Part shown: positions 31,286 through 43,053 of the stretch, piece by piece | Layout: every line of letters starts with the position of its first letter | How positions within the stretch are numbered: the first letter of the stretch is position 1 | Assembly (NCBI RefSeq): GCF_963675165.1 | Contig: NC_087382.1 | Coordinates: forward strand, 4,689,963 to 4,753,962 | DNA from: Halichondria panicea | Lineage: Eukaryota; Porifera; Demospongiae; Suberitida; Halichondriidae | Reading direction: 5' to 3' | Length of the DNA stretch: 64,000 nt | Notes under the pieces: model-generated | What the model was told of the DNA's origin: nothing | Databases searched by the model: none | The model's input: the letters and a program-made list of their open reading frames with translations, nothing else | Position numbers and translations under genes: made by a program

Positions 31286-34200
31286 ATGCTGTCTAGAAAT
31301 ATTCTCAGCTGGTTAGTGCTGCTACTGACCCTAGCTACTGTTACCAGGAGTGAGCACTATCACATTGTGCCAGTGGATTCAACCGACTTGTGTAATGACT
31401 ATCAAAATGGAACTTGTTTTACTCTCGAGCAGCTTGTTCAAACATACCTGTTATCTGGTGGAGACAATCTCACCTTGAGCTTTCTACCTGGAGATCATGA
31501 GTTAACAGAGCAGTTTATGATTCGTAACTTTTCACACGTGCATATCACCGGCCAGAAAGAAAGTACAACTGTGGTCAGATTCCATAGCAATGGTACTATA
31601 CGTTTTGATGGTACTGCTGCATTAAATATTGAACGCTTGGGTTTTGTTGGAGCGAATGTTGGAGAACGAAACTCACGTCAAAGTGTGCTCATTGACGGTT
31701 CCAATGATATCTATATCGACAGCTGCTACTTTTCGGACTTCGAATTACTGAATCAAGTGGAAGCCCATAATAATGATGTACTCCGTATCACTAATACTCA
31801 AACTGCGACAATTGAGAGCACTCTCTTTATGAACAACACTGGTCGGGCACTGCACGTTGAGGCTGATGATGTGCACATAACAAATAGTGTGTTCACTAGA
31901 AATAATGGAGGTGCAGTTGACATTGAATCCAACAACTCTCTGATCAACAACACAGAGTTTAACAATAACAGTGCTGAGATTGGAGGAGCAGTAGAATTGG
32001 CATCTGGTACTGTAGTGATCACTTGGTGTAACTTCACAAATAACAAAGCTTATCTGTACGGTGGAGCGATTTATGTTAGCTCAGGCAATAGTATGTTCAT
32101 CTCTGACTGTACGCTGACAAACAACGCAGCTGACTATGGTGGAGCGATCTATTCTAGATCAAGAAGTATGTTCATCTCTGACAGTACGCTGACAAACAAC
32201 ACAGCTGACTATGGTGGAGCGATTTATGCTAGATCAAGAAATGTATTCATTTCTGACTGTGAGCTGACTAACAACAGAGCTAAGAGAGGCGGTGGGGCAA
32301 TTCATGTTTACAAAGCCAAAAATGTGTCCATCTTCAACAGCACGCTGACAAACAACAAAGCTGACGGGTCTGGTGGAGCGATTCATGTGGAATCAGGCAG
32401 TGTGTCGATCTCTAACTGTGAGCTGACAAAAAACAAAGCTAACTATGATGGTGGAGCAATTCATGTTGGATCAAAAAGTGTGTTCATCACCGACTGTGAG
32501 CTGACTAGCAACAGAGCTAGAAGGAGAGGTGGAGCGATTCATGTTTACAAAGGCCAAAACGTGTCCATCTCCAACAGCACGCTGACAAACAACAAAGCTA
32601 ACAGGAGAGGTGGAGCGATTCATGTTTACAAAGGCCAAAACGTGTCCATCTCCAACAGCACGCTGACAAACAACAAAGCTAACAGGAGAGGTGGAGCGAT
32701 TCATGTTTACAAAGGCCAAAACGTGTCCATCTCCAACAGCACGCTGACAAACAACAAAGCTAACGGGTCTGGTGGAGCGATTCATGTGGAATCAGGCAGT
32801 GTGTCGATCTCTAACTGTGAGTTGACAAAAAACATAGCTGACTATGATGGTGGAGCAATTCATGTTGGATCAAAAAGTGTGTTCATCACCGACTGTGAGC
32901 TGACTAGCAACAGAGCTAGAAGGAGAGGTGGAGCGATTCATGTTTACAAAGGCAAAAACGTGTCCATCTCCAACAGCACGCTGACAAACAACAAAGCAGC
33001 TTACGGGACTGGTGGAGCGATTCGAGTAGAATCAGGCAGTTTTTTATCGATCTTTGAAAGTAAGCTGACAAACAACAGCGCTAAGAGGAGCGGTGGAGCG
33101 ATTTATATGCAGTCAGGTAACGTGTCTATCTCTGAATGTAAGCTGACTAACAACAGAGCTAAGAGGAGTGGTGGAGCAATTTATGTTAGATCAGGCAACG
33201 TGTCCATCTCTGACAGTACGTTCTCAGGAAATGTGTCCATCTCTGAACACAACGTTGGTGTCTATGAGGGTGAAGCCATTTCAGACAGCACGCTAACAAA
33301 CAACTATGGTACAGTGATTGCTGTTTCTCAATCCACCTTGATCATCAACAACACTAATATTACTAATAGTAATGGCCCCATCTATGCTTTGGACAGTCGA
33401 GTAGAGTTTAATGGACCTACAATACTCAGTAACAATCGTGGTGTATTGGGTGGAGCTATAAGCCTTGACCAGAGTCAAATATACATTAACACAGAAGGAG
33501 TAATCATCACCAACAACACAGCTATCTCTGGAGGAGGGATATTTCTGAGAGAGAGTACACTCTTTGTAAATAAGCCAATAAAGATCTATCAAAATACAGC
33601 ACATAATGGCGGAGGGATTTACGCTCATTCAAGCAGAGTTGAGTTCGAATATATGTTAGCAATTCTTCAGAGTACAACTAATCAGAGTGTGATTGCTCAC
33701 AACATTGCTAAGAATAATGGTGGAGGTATACATGCAGTATCTTCAACAATTAAACTTACTCAGTCGTACGTCAACATTGACTCAAACACTGCAAATGCTA
33801 ATGGAGGTGGATTATATCTACAGCACGGTTCAAAACTCTACCTACGTAAACAGACTGAAGAATATAGGTTTGGAAATCAATTATATGTCAAGTTAATGAT
33901 CGACAACAACTCGGCTCAGTATGGAGGGGGAATATTTGTGGAAGATGACACACAGAGGAGTGCTTGTAGAGGAAGGTTAAAAAAAAGTAATGCTATTCAC
34001 ACCATTTTTGCTGGTTGCTTCATTCAAACAATTAAACTGTATGATATCAGCATAATTAATCCTAACAATAAAAACTTTTTAAACACGTTTATGACTAACA
34101 ACACTGCTACCCAGTCAGGAGCAGACATCTACGGTGGTCTGTTGGACAGGTGTACAGCTAATAGAAATGCTGAGTATCACACTTTTTTTAGATTGGACTA

Positions 34201-36313
34201 CATAAAAAGAACTGTTAAACCCTCTACAAAGTTATCAATCTCCTCTTCGCCTGTTCAAGTAATTGTTTGTAACTATTCACAAAGTGATTATAATTCTACA
34301 AGAAAGGGACACACGTATAAAATTAGTGTTATGGCTGTTGACCAAGTTGGAAATCCAATGAATACCACGATTCACAGTTCTGTTATCACTAAGAGTGGTG
34401 TTGGTCGTCTCAAAGAAGGACAGGCTGAACAAACAGTTGGCAATCAGTGCACAGAATTAGAGTACAATGTATTCTCACAAGACAGTTCTGCTCAAGTGGA
34501 ACTCTATGCTGATGGTCCGTGCATCAATTTGGGAATTTCAAGACAACTTATTAATATTTCTTTTCTACCCTGCACATGCTCTATTGGGCTCAAGCCAATT
34601 CAGTCAGATATTGAATGCAAGTGTGACTGTGATCCAGTCTTGCAACAAGATTATCTAATAACACACTGTTCGGAGGAAAATGGAACTATGAAACTGGAAA
34701 GTAACATATGGATAAAAGTCGCAAATACCACCAACGGAAGTGGTTATGTTGTTAGCAATTGTACATTTGACTATTGTGTACAAAAACCAGTCAACATCAA
34801 TCTAAGCAACCCTGACGAACAGTGTGCCTACAATCGAAGTGGTGTCTTGTGTGGAGAATGTAAACCAGGACTCAGTCTTGTGTTGGCTACGTCAAGATGT
34901 GCACAATGCTCTGATGTTTACCTTCTTCTACTAATTCCATTTGCCCTGGCAGGTATATTGCTAGTTGCTTTAATTCTCGTGCTCAACATCACTATAGCAA
35001 CTGGAAATATTCATGGCCTCATTTTTTACGCCAACATAGTAGCTGCTAATAGAGCAATTTTCTTTCCTAGTGTAAACAACTTTTTAACAGTTTTTGTATC
35101 TTGGGTGAATCTTGACCTGGGGATCGAGATATGTTTTTACAATGGAATGAGCTCTCAAGGAAAAGCGCTCATTCAACTTGTCTTCCCCACTTACCTATTT
35201 GTTCTAATGTTTCTTATTATACTTTTGAGCAAGTACTTTGACTCATTTTCAAAGCTCCTCTCCAACAGGAACCCAGTTGCTACCCTAGGCACACTCGTCC
35301 TACTCTCTTATTCTAAATTCTTACGTTTCATTGTTGCAGCACTACAATTCACAGACTTGCATTATCCTGACGGTTCAACCAAAGTTGTTTGGTTGTTTGA
35401 CGGCAATGTGCAATACTTCACTCCCAATCACATCCCTCAGCTTGTTGCTGCTATCATAATCCTCATTGCTGGTGGATTGTTCACTGTAATGCTCTTCTTT
35501 GGACAATGGCTTCCACGCTGTTCCGAGGTTATGATATGGACCAAGAACACATACTACAATGGTTTCATGGACGCATACCATGCTCCATTCACTCCCAAGC
35601 ATCGCTACTGGGTGGGACTGCTCCTCTTTGCTCTGATCACTCATAATCTAGTAGCTGCCATGGATACAGATACTTCTCTCCCTGTTCTATCAGCTGGGTG
35701 TATTGCATTCGGACTGATATCATTGAACAACCGAGTGTATAAAAAGCGCCTTAATGAATATCTAGAAGCATTATTTCTACTTAATCTCGGCATTCTATCT
35801 ATTGGCACTTCCTATGTTGTTGAAACACGACTACAGCAAGAAACACTGACCATTGTTTCAATGTCTATAGCATTCATCCTTTTTGTGACAATTATCAGCT
35901 ACCATTTCCACCACTTCATACTAAACAACACCAAAATATGGCTTAAGATAAAGGAAGCCACAAAGAATTTGAGAACTACTACAGAGAAAAAGAACCAACA
36001 ACCTAAGAACGCCATGGCAATGCATCAGTTCGCAGCCAATGATGACGATGAACAACTTAATAATGCTGAGCAAACAGACATTGTGAATCTACCCCCTTAC
36101 ACAAATGGAGCAGTGGAAGAAGCTGACCCTGATCGCTACATCACTCCTCCCATCATCAGACCAGCCACGAGGCCGGAACAGCTGAGACTCTCTTACATGG
36201 ATGAGCTAGCCCCCCTCACTACAGATGACTACAGACCAGCCCCTCCCCCTCAAAGAGTAAACCGTCGTCCTGTTGTTACGTACACAGAAATCTCCGGGCC
36301 CTGTGCGCAATGA
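31286..36313 (+). CDS. Receptor gene 4: Pmp-repeat multi-pass membrane protein (1675 aa)
   Basis: Closest to gene 3 in ectodomain type and 5' flank, with about 26 repeats. The order of parts is signal peptide, N domain, repeats, GHTYKISV segment (~1008), Cys-rich neck, membrane core (about 1210-1547) and tail ending GPCAQ. Three consecutive near-identical 81-bp units (32522-32764) encode 27-residue RRGGAIHVYKG repeats. In the neck just before the first membrane segment it reads SRCAQCSDV like gene 1, not SNCKECSNL like genes 2 and 3, which suggests gene conversion. The tail has LPPY where the others have PPPY or PPLY, so the strict PPxY motif is lost. Receptor or adhesion function is inferred, not shown. 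Confidence 0.85.
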   Translation: MLSRNILSWLVLLLTLATVTRSEHYHIVPVDSTDLCNDYQNGTCFTLEQLVQTYLLSGGDNLTLSFLPGDHELTEQFMIRNFSHVHITGQKESTTVVRFHSNGTIRFDGTAALNIERLGFVGANVGERNSRQSVLIDGSNDIYIDSCYFSDFELLNQVEAHNNDVLRITNTQTATIESTLFMNNTGRALHVEADDVHITNSVFTRNNGGAVDIESNNSLINNTEFNNNSAEIGGAVELASGTVVITWCNFTNNKAYLYGGAIYVSSGNSMFISDCTLTNNAADYGGAIYSRSRSMFISDSTLTNNTADYGGAIYARSRNVFISDCELTNNRAKRGGGAIHVYKAKNVSIFNSTLTNNKADGSGGAIHVESGSVSISNCELTKNKANYDGGAIHVGSKSVFITDCELTSNRARRRGGAIHVYKGQNVSISNSTLTNNKANRRGGAIHVYKGQNVSISNSTLTNNKANRRGGAIHVYKGQNVSISNSTLTNNKANGSGGAIHVESGSVSISNCELTKNIADYDGGAIHVGSKSVFITDCELTSNRARRRGGAIHVYKGKNVSISNSTLTNNKAAYGTGGAIRVESGSFLSIFESKLTNNSAKRSGGAIYMQSGNVSISECKLTNNRAKRSGGAIYVRSGNVSISDSTFSGNVSISEHNVGVYEGEAISDSTLTNNYGTVIAVSQSTLIINNTNITNSNGPIYALDSRVEFNGPTILSNNRGVLGGAISLDQSQIYINTEGVIITNNTAISGGGIFLRESTLFVNKPIKIYQNTAHNGGGIYAHSSRVEFEYMLAILQSTTNQSVIAHNIAKNNGGGIHAVSSTIKLTQSYVNIDSNTANANGGGLYLQHGSKLYLRKQTEEYRFGNQLYVKLMIDNNSAQYGGGIFVEDDTQRSACRGRLKKSNAIHTIFAGCFIQTIKLYDISIINPNNKNFLNTFMTNNTATQSGADIYGGLLDRCTANRNAEYHTFFRLDYIKRTVKPSTKLSISSSPVQVIVCNYSQSDYNSTRKGHTYKISVMAVDQVGNPMNTTIHSSVITKSGVGRLKEGQAEQTVGNQCTELEYNVFSQDSSAQVELYADGPCINLGISRQLINISFLPCTCSIGLKPIQSDIECKCDCDPVLQQDYLITHCSEENGTMKLESNIWIKVANTTNGSGYVVSNCTFDYCVQKPVNINLSNPDEQCAYNRSGVLCGECKPGLSLVLATSRCAQCSDVYLLLLIPFALAGILLVALILVLNITIATGNIHGLIFYANIVAANRAIFFPSVNNFLTVFVSWVNLDLGIEICFYNGMSSQGKALIQLVFPTYLFVLMFLIILLSKYFDSFSKLLSNRNPVATLGTLVLLSYSKFLRFIVAALQFTDLHYPDGSTKVVWLFDGNVQYFTPNHIPQLVAAIIILIAGGLFTVMLFFGQWLPRCSEVMIWTKNTYYNGFMDAYHAPFTPKHRYWVGLLLFALITHNLVAAMDTDTSLPVLSAGCIAFGLISLNNRVYKKRLNEYLEALFLLNLGILSIGTSYVVETRLQQETLTIVSMSIAFILFVTIISYHFHHFILNNTKIWLKIKEATKNLRTTTEKKNQQPKNAMAMHQFAANDDDEQLNNAEQTDIVNLPPYTNGAVEEADPDRYITPPIIRPATRPEQLRLSYMDELAPLTTDDYRPAPPPQRVNRRPVVTYTEISGPCAQ
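32522..32764 (+). repeat. 3 x 81-bp in-frame tandem repeat in gene 4
   Basis: Units start at 32522, 32603 and 32684 and are identical or nearly so, each coding for one 27-residue GGAIHVYKGQNVSISNST-type repeat. A related unit with K instead of Q occurs downstream at about 32925. Single-repeat gain or loss is thus visible directly. Confidence 0.9.
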
Positions 36314-38526
36314 AGTGTGAACTGATTTTCTTAATTGGTACAATTTTACATGTACAGCTTAAAACAATGTTCGTTTTCACTAGTTAGCTGCATGAATAGT
36401 TATTAGCTGTTGTTGGCAATTTTAGTTTAAAGAGAGATAGGCTTTCTGTATTAACACTGAAAAATGGTTGTGCTACATGTATATATGAATATTTCATTTC
36501 CACAAAATGTTGGCTATCGAAAATTAATACATGTTGCTTTCCCGGTTATAGCTATTTTTACTATTTTGTTCAATTGACGCGTTAGAGAATATTTCAGCTT
36601 TTCTGATTCAGGTCAAACAGTGAAGAATTACTGAACAATGATCTATAGATAGGCCGACCTCTCAAATAGTCAGGACAGGAACAAACTCATTGTATATGTG
36701 ATCTACGAATCTGACATAGCAAATTAAGTTGTCTTTCTGATATATTATTTAAAGCATGCTGGGCAACTATTTTACTAACAATGTTAGTGTTGTGTCTTTT
36801 CCCTTTGGGTAAATTGTAATAATTGTTTCAATGTTTTGCCACTTGAGTTCCATATATTGTTGGTGTTACAGTGGATGGTAACAATCATCCCTATGGCCCA
36901 TAACTGTAATGGGAGCAAAAGTACAGCTACGTAATTAAATTTATGTACACTTATACCACTCAGGACACTTATGTGACAGAGAGTATTACATGTAATTGTG
37001 AATTAATCAAGTAATAAGACAGTAAGTCATGTATGCTTTACTTTTGGTATACTTCAACCATTAATGTTTGAATTGAGCCAAATTGCAGTCTTTTATATAC
37101 ACACTCACAGATGTTGGATTGTTTAATCAAAATCATCCATTGTTTTTTTGATAGTAGAATATTCTATATAGCTCTGACATGTTTTCAGTTAGTGGCCCAT
37201 TAGCAGATTCCCTTAGCATGGACATAATAATAACCTTTGTTGCATTGCTGCATGACTCAAGTTGAGTGTATTCACACTCCTGTCCAACAAAATTAATAAT
37301 GATAATGAGTGTCTCTCATAAAAGCAGTGATTTGACAGTTTGGGTGGGAGGTCGGAAACTTCGCGTATTTAAATGCGGCCTGGAATCGAGGCAAAGCAAA
37401 ACTGGGGCAAAGTGACCTTTTGAGACCTGAGCCTAACATTCTCTATATCGAATACAGTTTTATATGTGATACACTGAATGAGACATTGTGGTTTCTGTAT
37501 AGTAAATATACTAGTCTAAGACAGCAATATGCATGCAGTTACTAATTGTAATTCCAGCCACGTAACCCACCACCCACCTATAGAAATCTCACTGAATAAT
37601 TCCCTCTCTTCCGCAGATCATGCAGCACATGATTCCAGCACAATGCAAATAGCTACAAATTTTTGGGGTATCAATCTGCAAGTATATAGGTGCTGGTTTC
37701 TATATGCAACAAATTAGTATTAGTTATTACATGGCAATTCGTGCCACAAGCAGTTTATTGGCCCTTGTACCAGATAATGATATCCGGCCCTTGACCACAA
37801 TCCTTGACCACAAATAATGATAATGAGTGTCTCTCATAAAAGCAGTGGTCGGAAACTTCACCTAAAGGTCAACTTTCTGTATGTGCCCACTCTGTCCCAC
37901 AAGTAATGAGAATGCTGCTTGATCCCAGGCCGCTCTTCCTTGAAGAGTGGGCCTGGCATCGAGTGCTTGCGCATGCACTAACCATTAGCCAGATACCGGC
38001 TAATACAGGATAACAATGTTTATGTTCAGAAAACAATTACGTCACAGCAAACGGAAGTGGATTAAAGGAAGTAGATAGAAAGTGTGAAGGTTTCTAGCCC
38101 ATCTAATAGCGTTCTGATAGCTACCCCATAGACTGCTATGCTAAAAAGACTGCAACAGTGTGGCACAGTCAGCTTTACCGTATCCCTCGTGCAGCTACAC
38201 CTCGAGGCATAATTATTCATTGACAGGAATGTAAAATGCTGTACACAACATCTACGTTGTAGATCTATTATTAGGCTTCTATAAATCCTTGGATCATTCA
38301 TCAAGCAGTCAGATAGACTTTTGTTCTATTACGCTAGCTCCTCTCCTATAACGACTGTGTGAAAATAATAATTATGACTTGTAGTAACATTATTTGCTTG
38401 TTTTTGACCTCTGAGATCAAAGGAATAGCAGTGATGGCATATTATAGGGCAAAGTGACCTTTTTGGGACCTGAGTCACAATTTTTTTGTGTCTTCTGAGC
38501 CTTGTATAGTAGATAATGATCTCGGG
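36314..38526. other. Spacer after the receptor array
   Basis: 36314 to about 37222 is the same 3' flank as after genes 2 and 3 and marks the right end of the duplicated unit. Beyond it lies unique AT-rich DNA with short direct repeats: AATGAGTGTCTCTCATAAAAG near 37304 and 37812, and GGCAAAGTGACCTTTT near 37404 and 38449. A palindromic CTCGAGG repeat lies at 38165-38225. No gene is seen. Confidence 0.6.
38165..38225 (-). repeat. Dispersed palindromic CCTCGAGG repeat, copy 1
   Basis: Its reverse complement reads ATGCCTCGAGGTGTAGC...CACGAGGGATACGG and continues into TAAAGCTGACTGT. It matches 53000-53048, 15 kb away, in opposite orientation. It is an interspersed repeat of unknown class. Confidence 0.6.
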
Positions 38527-38951
38527 ACTAAAGGTAGGCCCTGGTAAATTATGCTCCTTTTTCTGCCTATTATGCTTTTGAGCAGTGCCCCAAATTCAGC
38601 CTATTATGCTCGCCGAAACAACCCATTATGCTCCATATTGACGTCATAAATAATCTTTTTTCAGCAGTAGTAACAACTCTTGTTGTATTGTACATTTCAA
38701 TACGACAAGAGATAACTTCATTTGTAACATAACTGAAGACAGAAGATTCTTCTAGATGTAAAAGAGGCATTTAAAAGAGAAAAAACACGTTCAGCAGCAG
38801 CAGAGGAGTGAGAGGACGGACCGTTGCATTTGCACCAAACTGACCAAATTCAAAATTTTAACCCTATTATGCCCCAATTATGCCAGCATAATGACCTAAC
38901 CTATTATGCCCCATATTATGCCGGCATAATTTGCCAGGGCCTAACTAAAGG
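38527..38951. mobile_element. hAT-type MITE with perfect 8-bp target duplication
   Basis: A 409-bp element (38535-38943) begins TAGGCCCTGGTAAATTATGC and ends with the near-perfect reverse complement. It is bracketed by ACTAAAGG at 38527-38534 and 38944-38951. An 8-bp target duplication is diagnostic of hAT or P-type insertion, and the TIR form fits hAT. There is no transposase, but the interior has multiple ATTATGC repeats near both ends that could be subterminal transposase sites. Confidence 0.8.
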
Positions 38952-38969
38952 CCCTTGACCACAATCTAC

Positions 38970-39257
38970 TACAGTAGAACCTCGATTATCCGGCCCTCCA
39001 TTATCCGGAACCTCGATTATCCGGCTTGGCAGTTTTCTTGTTATCAGATTAGAAAATGGGCGTGTCCCTCAAACGCGCATGCGCGTTGCAGCTGTTACCA
39101 TGGAGACATGCCTGCTTATCTTCTGCGCATGCGCAGACAACCATGTGGCACTGCTGTCAATAAAGTGGGTGTTTATCTATTCGATTATCCGGCATATTCA
39201 CTTATCCGGCCTGCTTCTGGAACCAAGGTGTCCAGATAATCGAGGTTCTACTCCATA
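38970..39257. mobile_element. Tigger/pogo-like MITE
   Basis: Terminal inverted repeats: CAGTAGAACCTCGATTATCC from 38972, and its reverse complement ending about 39253. Extra ATTATCCGG copies lie inside both ends. TA dinucleotides lie at or close to both ends. TIRs of this form are typical of Tigger/pogo (Tc1/mariner group) elements. It is ~280 bp with no transposase, inserted ~20 bp from the hAT MITE. Confidence 0.75.
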
Positions 39258-39695
39258 ACTAACTTTTGACCTCTGAGATCAAAGGAAACTGTGCACACAT
39301 GGGATACACTGGCTCAGTAGTGCCTTTGCCCTGGGCCTAAGTCACTACTGAGCTATTATATCCCATGTGGCACTATGGCATGTGTCACAACTATTACCTT
39401 AAGCAAACTTAGCGAATTTAAAGCAAAACATGGCGAGAGGCATTAGCACAGCGCAAGCTTGAACTCGTTTGAACAGTTCCAGAATTTGGGAAACAAAATT
39501 AATTCAAAATGACATAAAACTTACAAAATTGACATCAGCTAATAATGCACAAAAAACACTCTCACACTATATACCTAGCTGAACTACAACAGCATAAATT
39601 ATGCATAATAATTAATACTCTGAAAACAGTTGCATGAAATTCCCTATAACAATCTGACTAGCTATACACCTAACAGTCATTAAGTTCAGCCCACC
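39258..39695. other. Spacer downstream of ARP3
   Basis: AT-rich sequence following the 3' end of ARP3, probably including its 3' UTR on the minus strand. A short inverted pair, CACATGGGATA (39297) and TATCCCATGTG (39359), could form a hairpin. No gene is seen. Confidence 0.4.
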
Positions 39696-42600
39696 CTAGG
39701 ACATGGTTCCAAACACGGGGTTGTGACGACAGATGCTGGGTCCGTGCTCATCGTAATCTTTCTTTGTGTGGCATACCTCGTAGAACTCGGGCTGGAGGGG
39801 GAGGGGGGGGTTAGTCAAGACATGTACCATAACTGCTCTAATAGATACGTGTAGTAACTAACTATTAAAGCCTATAACTACACTGTACAGCTACTATAAA
39901 TAACTACCCCCTGCATAAGGTAAGTAGCTCACTCAAAATTAACTCTTCTATAGCGAATGAGATTTGAGGGAAATGTATTGGAATGGGACCTTCGAAACTC
40001 CAATACGTGTGATATGGGAACGGTACAGTATATACATGTAGCACATTACATAGTAAGAGGTAGTGTACTACATGCATGACTCACTGTGCTGGCCAACATG
40101 GATCCTCCAAACCAGACAGCGTAGCGCTGCATGTGATGGGTGATCACTGCCACGTCAATGGGCTTGGGCTGGAGGGGTTAAAATAGCACATGTCACAGGA
40201 AAGCACATACAGTATATGTGAACTACAGTATGGGTATACTACTGCACTGCACTAAGCAACAGAGTAATGCAATGTTCTGTACATTTATTTAACACTTGCA
40301 GGTCAGGTACACATGTACAGGAAGCTTCACAATGGATTTGTTAATAGCTTTCCAGCTCAGGCAATTATATCTAAAAAAGAGCCACCTTTTTATACGTAGT
40401 TGTAAGAAGTTTATGATAGGTAAAGATCATGTGACAAGTATTCTCAAATTAACACTGAGCTACCCCTAACCTTCAGTTTTCCTCCACTGAGCTCAAAGCT
40501 GAGTTGTAGTCGAGCCTCCACTGTTCTCTTGAGATCTCTTTGTAGTCGACGCCCAAAGTCACGGAACATGGTTGACCCTCCAGACAGTACTATGTTCTGT
40601 GTGTGTGCATTTGTGTCAGTAACTAAGTAAAAAACATGAGATATAATATGGAGATTTTTAAAGTGAGGCTCAACTTTACTAAATTTGTTTACACATACAG
40701 CATTATAGGCACATGTACACATGTGTAATGTATACGTGTACAATACTGTAAAAACAGCAACACACATCCGAAGTTAAGCCCCACCCACCTTGTAGAGAGG
40801 ACGTCTGACGTCAATGGGGCAGTGCTGAATGACAGTGTCCACCACCTCTGAGATGGGTGTGGTGAAGTCAGGGTTTGAGAACTCGGGGTGGAAGAAAATC
40901 TCTGGCCCAAGAAACCTCTCGTAACCGACATCCACTGAGAAGGGCTGTGTGTGCAAAGAGGTATTTGTAGCGAATGATACACTTTGCTTGCTAATATTGA
41001 TCAGGACTACATTGCAAAAGAGAATTTGTAGCTCCTTACCACATAAATTACACAAATGCAGTAGCAGTGATTTGAAATATTTCGAGACTACATTGCAAAA
41101 GAGAATTTGCAGCTCCTTACCACACCTAAAATACACAATGCATACTACATATAATTATATTGTACATTGTACACCTACATGTAGGCACACTAATTCCATC
41201 GCAATGCAGCTAAAGTCTCCACCCCCACCCCCACCCCCCACCACACCCACACTTACTTTCTTAGTGATAGTGTTGACTCCATCGTACACCTTGAACCACT
41301 TGGACACCTCATTGTCATATTTGTTAAACTCTTTGGCAACGTCGGGACAGATGTATCCGAAACGCTCTTTGATCTGTTTGGCTGTCTCCAAGCTCTGCTC
41401 TGGGGGGATACCCGACTCCCGCTCTCTCAACAGCTGTTGGATGAAGTACGTGATGTCTCGACCAGCGATAGGGATGTGCTTGATACAGCTGCCAATGACA
41501 TAGCCCTCAGCCTGGGTGAGATCAATGGTGTTATTTATGTGATGAAACTCATACGTACATTGTACTGTATATGACACCGTCTACTTTTGACAGCCTATAA
41601 GTAGAGGCTGCAATTTTCTTGTCAACAAGAGGCTAAGTCGCCCTATACATGTAAGCGTAATACAGCCAGGCCCCCAAAATCTCCATAGAACGTGTTTCAA
41701 ACAGGCCACTATAATTATTACAACCACTGCTGGGGTAACTGCTACATGTACAAAAAAGACGTGTATAAGTAGAAACAAATGAAATAGTCACCATGAGTGA
41801 ATTCAATCAGCCACAATCCTATTATTTACTTACATTGTAACCTCCTTTACCATCCATTGTACATGTATGTGTATTATATGCTCATCAAAATGGACGAAAA
41901 GCTACAAAAAATAGAAATAGGTGGCCTAGTTTACATAGAGGCAACATGTTTGGGATAGACACATGCTGGAATGAACACAGCACTTTACATAGTTTGCAGA
42001 TACACACATGACTTCAATATATACGAAACACAACCATGCTCCCTCCAGTGAGCACAGAACCTTGCAAACACATACCACAAAAGAGCTACGTATAATCCAG
42101 TAGTCCTACATGTACAAGCATGCTTTGCACATCAAAGTGATGCCTGTATGTCTATTGTGGTCATTTTATATACACACAGGTTAATAGGCACTGAAGTTTC
42201 CATAGCAACGTGACAGGCCAACTCTTTACAGCTAGTTTAAAAACTTACCACTGGAATGACGTGAGTAACTCCATCCCCAGAGTCGATAACTGTTCCTGTT
42301 AGAGTTCTCTCACCCACCTGACGTGAGGTCCACGAGGCAGCCAACGCCAGAACAGCCTGTGAGGGTGTGAGGGTGTGTTTGTGTAGGGTATTTGCCAGAG
42401 TATATGCACAGGAACATTCAATACAAACATGTGAGCATCACACTTTATATGTGTACAAGAAACGACACAATTCAAACTAATGGATATCATAACCTGCTCT
42501 GGCAACCACTACAATGACTAGTAGGGTACCTATTAGGATACCTACATGTAGCGTAAACATTCATGAACATACAAGTATGTAGTATACACTAAATTGAAAA

Positions 42601-43000
42601 TGAACACAATCAGCCTACACAAATATCACAACCATGAGGTGGACAATGAAAACACACATCACATCAGTTTCGAAAAACACTAGCAACCACACATATAATT
42701 ATAGTAACCAATCACATGACAGTCACGCCCACCTGTACGGCAATATACAATCCAGGGACATTGAAGGTCTCAAACATAATCTCGGCCGTGTATTCGCGAT
42801 TCTCTGGTGTATTTAGCGGAGGCTCTGTGAGCAAGAAATAGTGATCCTCTGGTTCGGCACGGAGGTACTTGAAGATGCACTGCTCCCAGAATCGCTCCAT
42901 GAGATCCCAATCCTCTACCACACCGTGACGAATCGGGTACTTGGAGGCGTAACTGGGCCTGTCAGCCTCGTCACCAATGTAGAAATCTGTAGGTGTGTGT

Positions 43001-43053
<53 letters not shown>

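Noticed and set aside
4892-36313. Bacterial (chlamydial or symbiont) contamination because of Pmp-like repeats
   Set aside because: The genes have TATA boxes, leader introns, a eukaryotic signal peptide, sequons, a multi-pass core and PPxY tails, and lie on the same contig as intron-rich animal genes. Ancient transfer of the repeat cannot be excluded, but contamination can.
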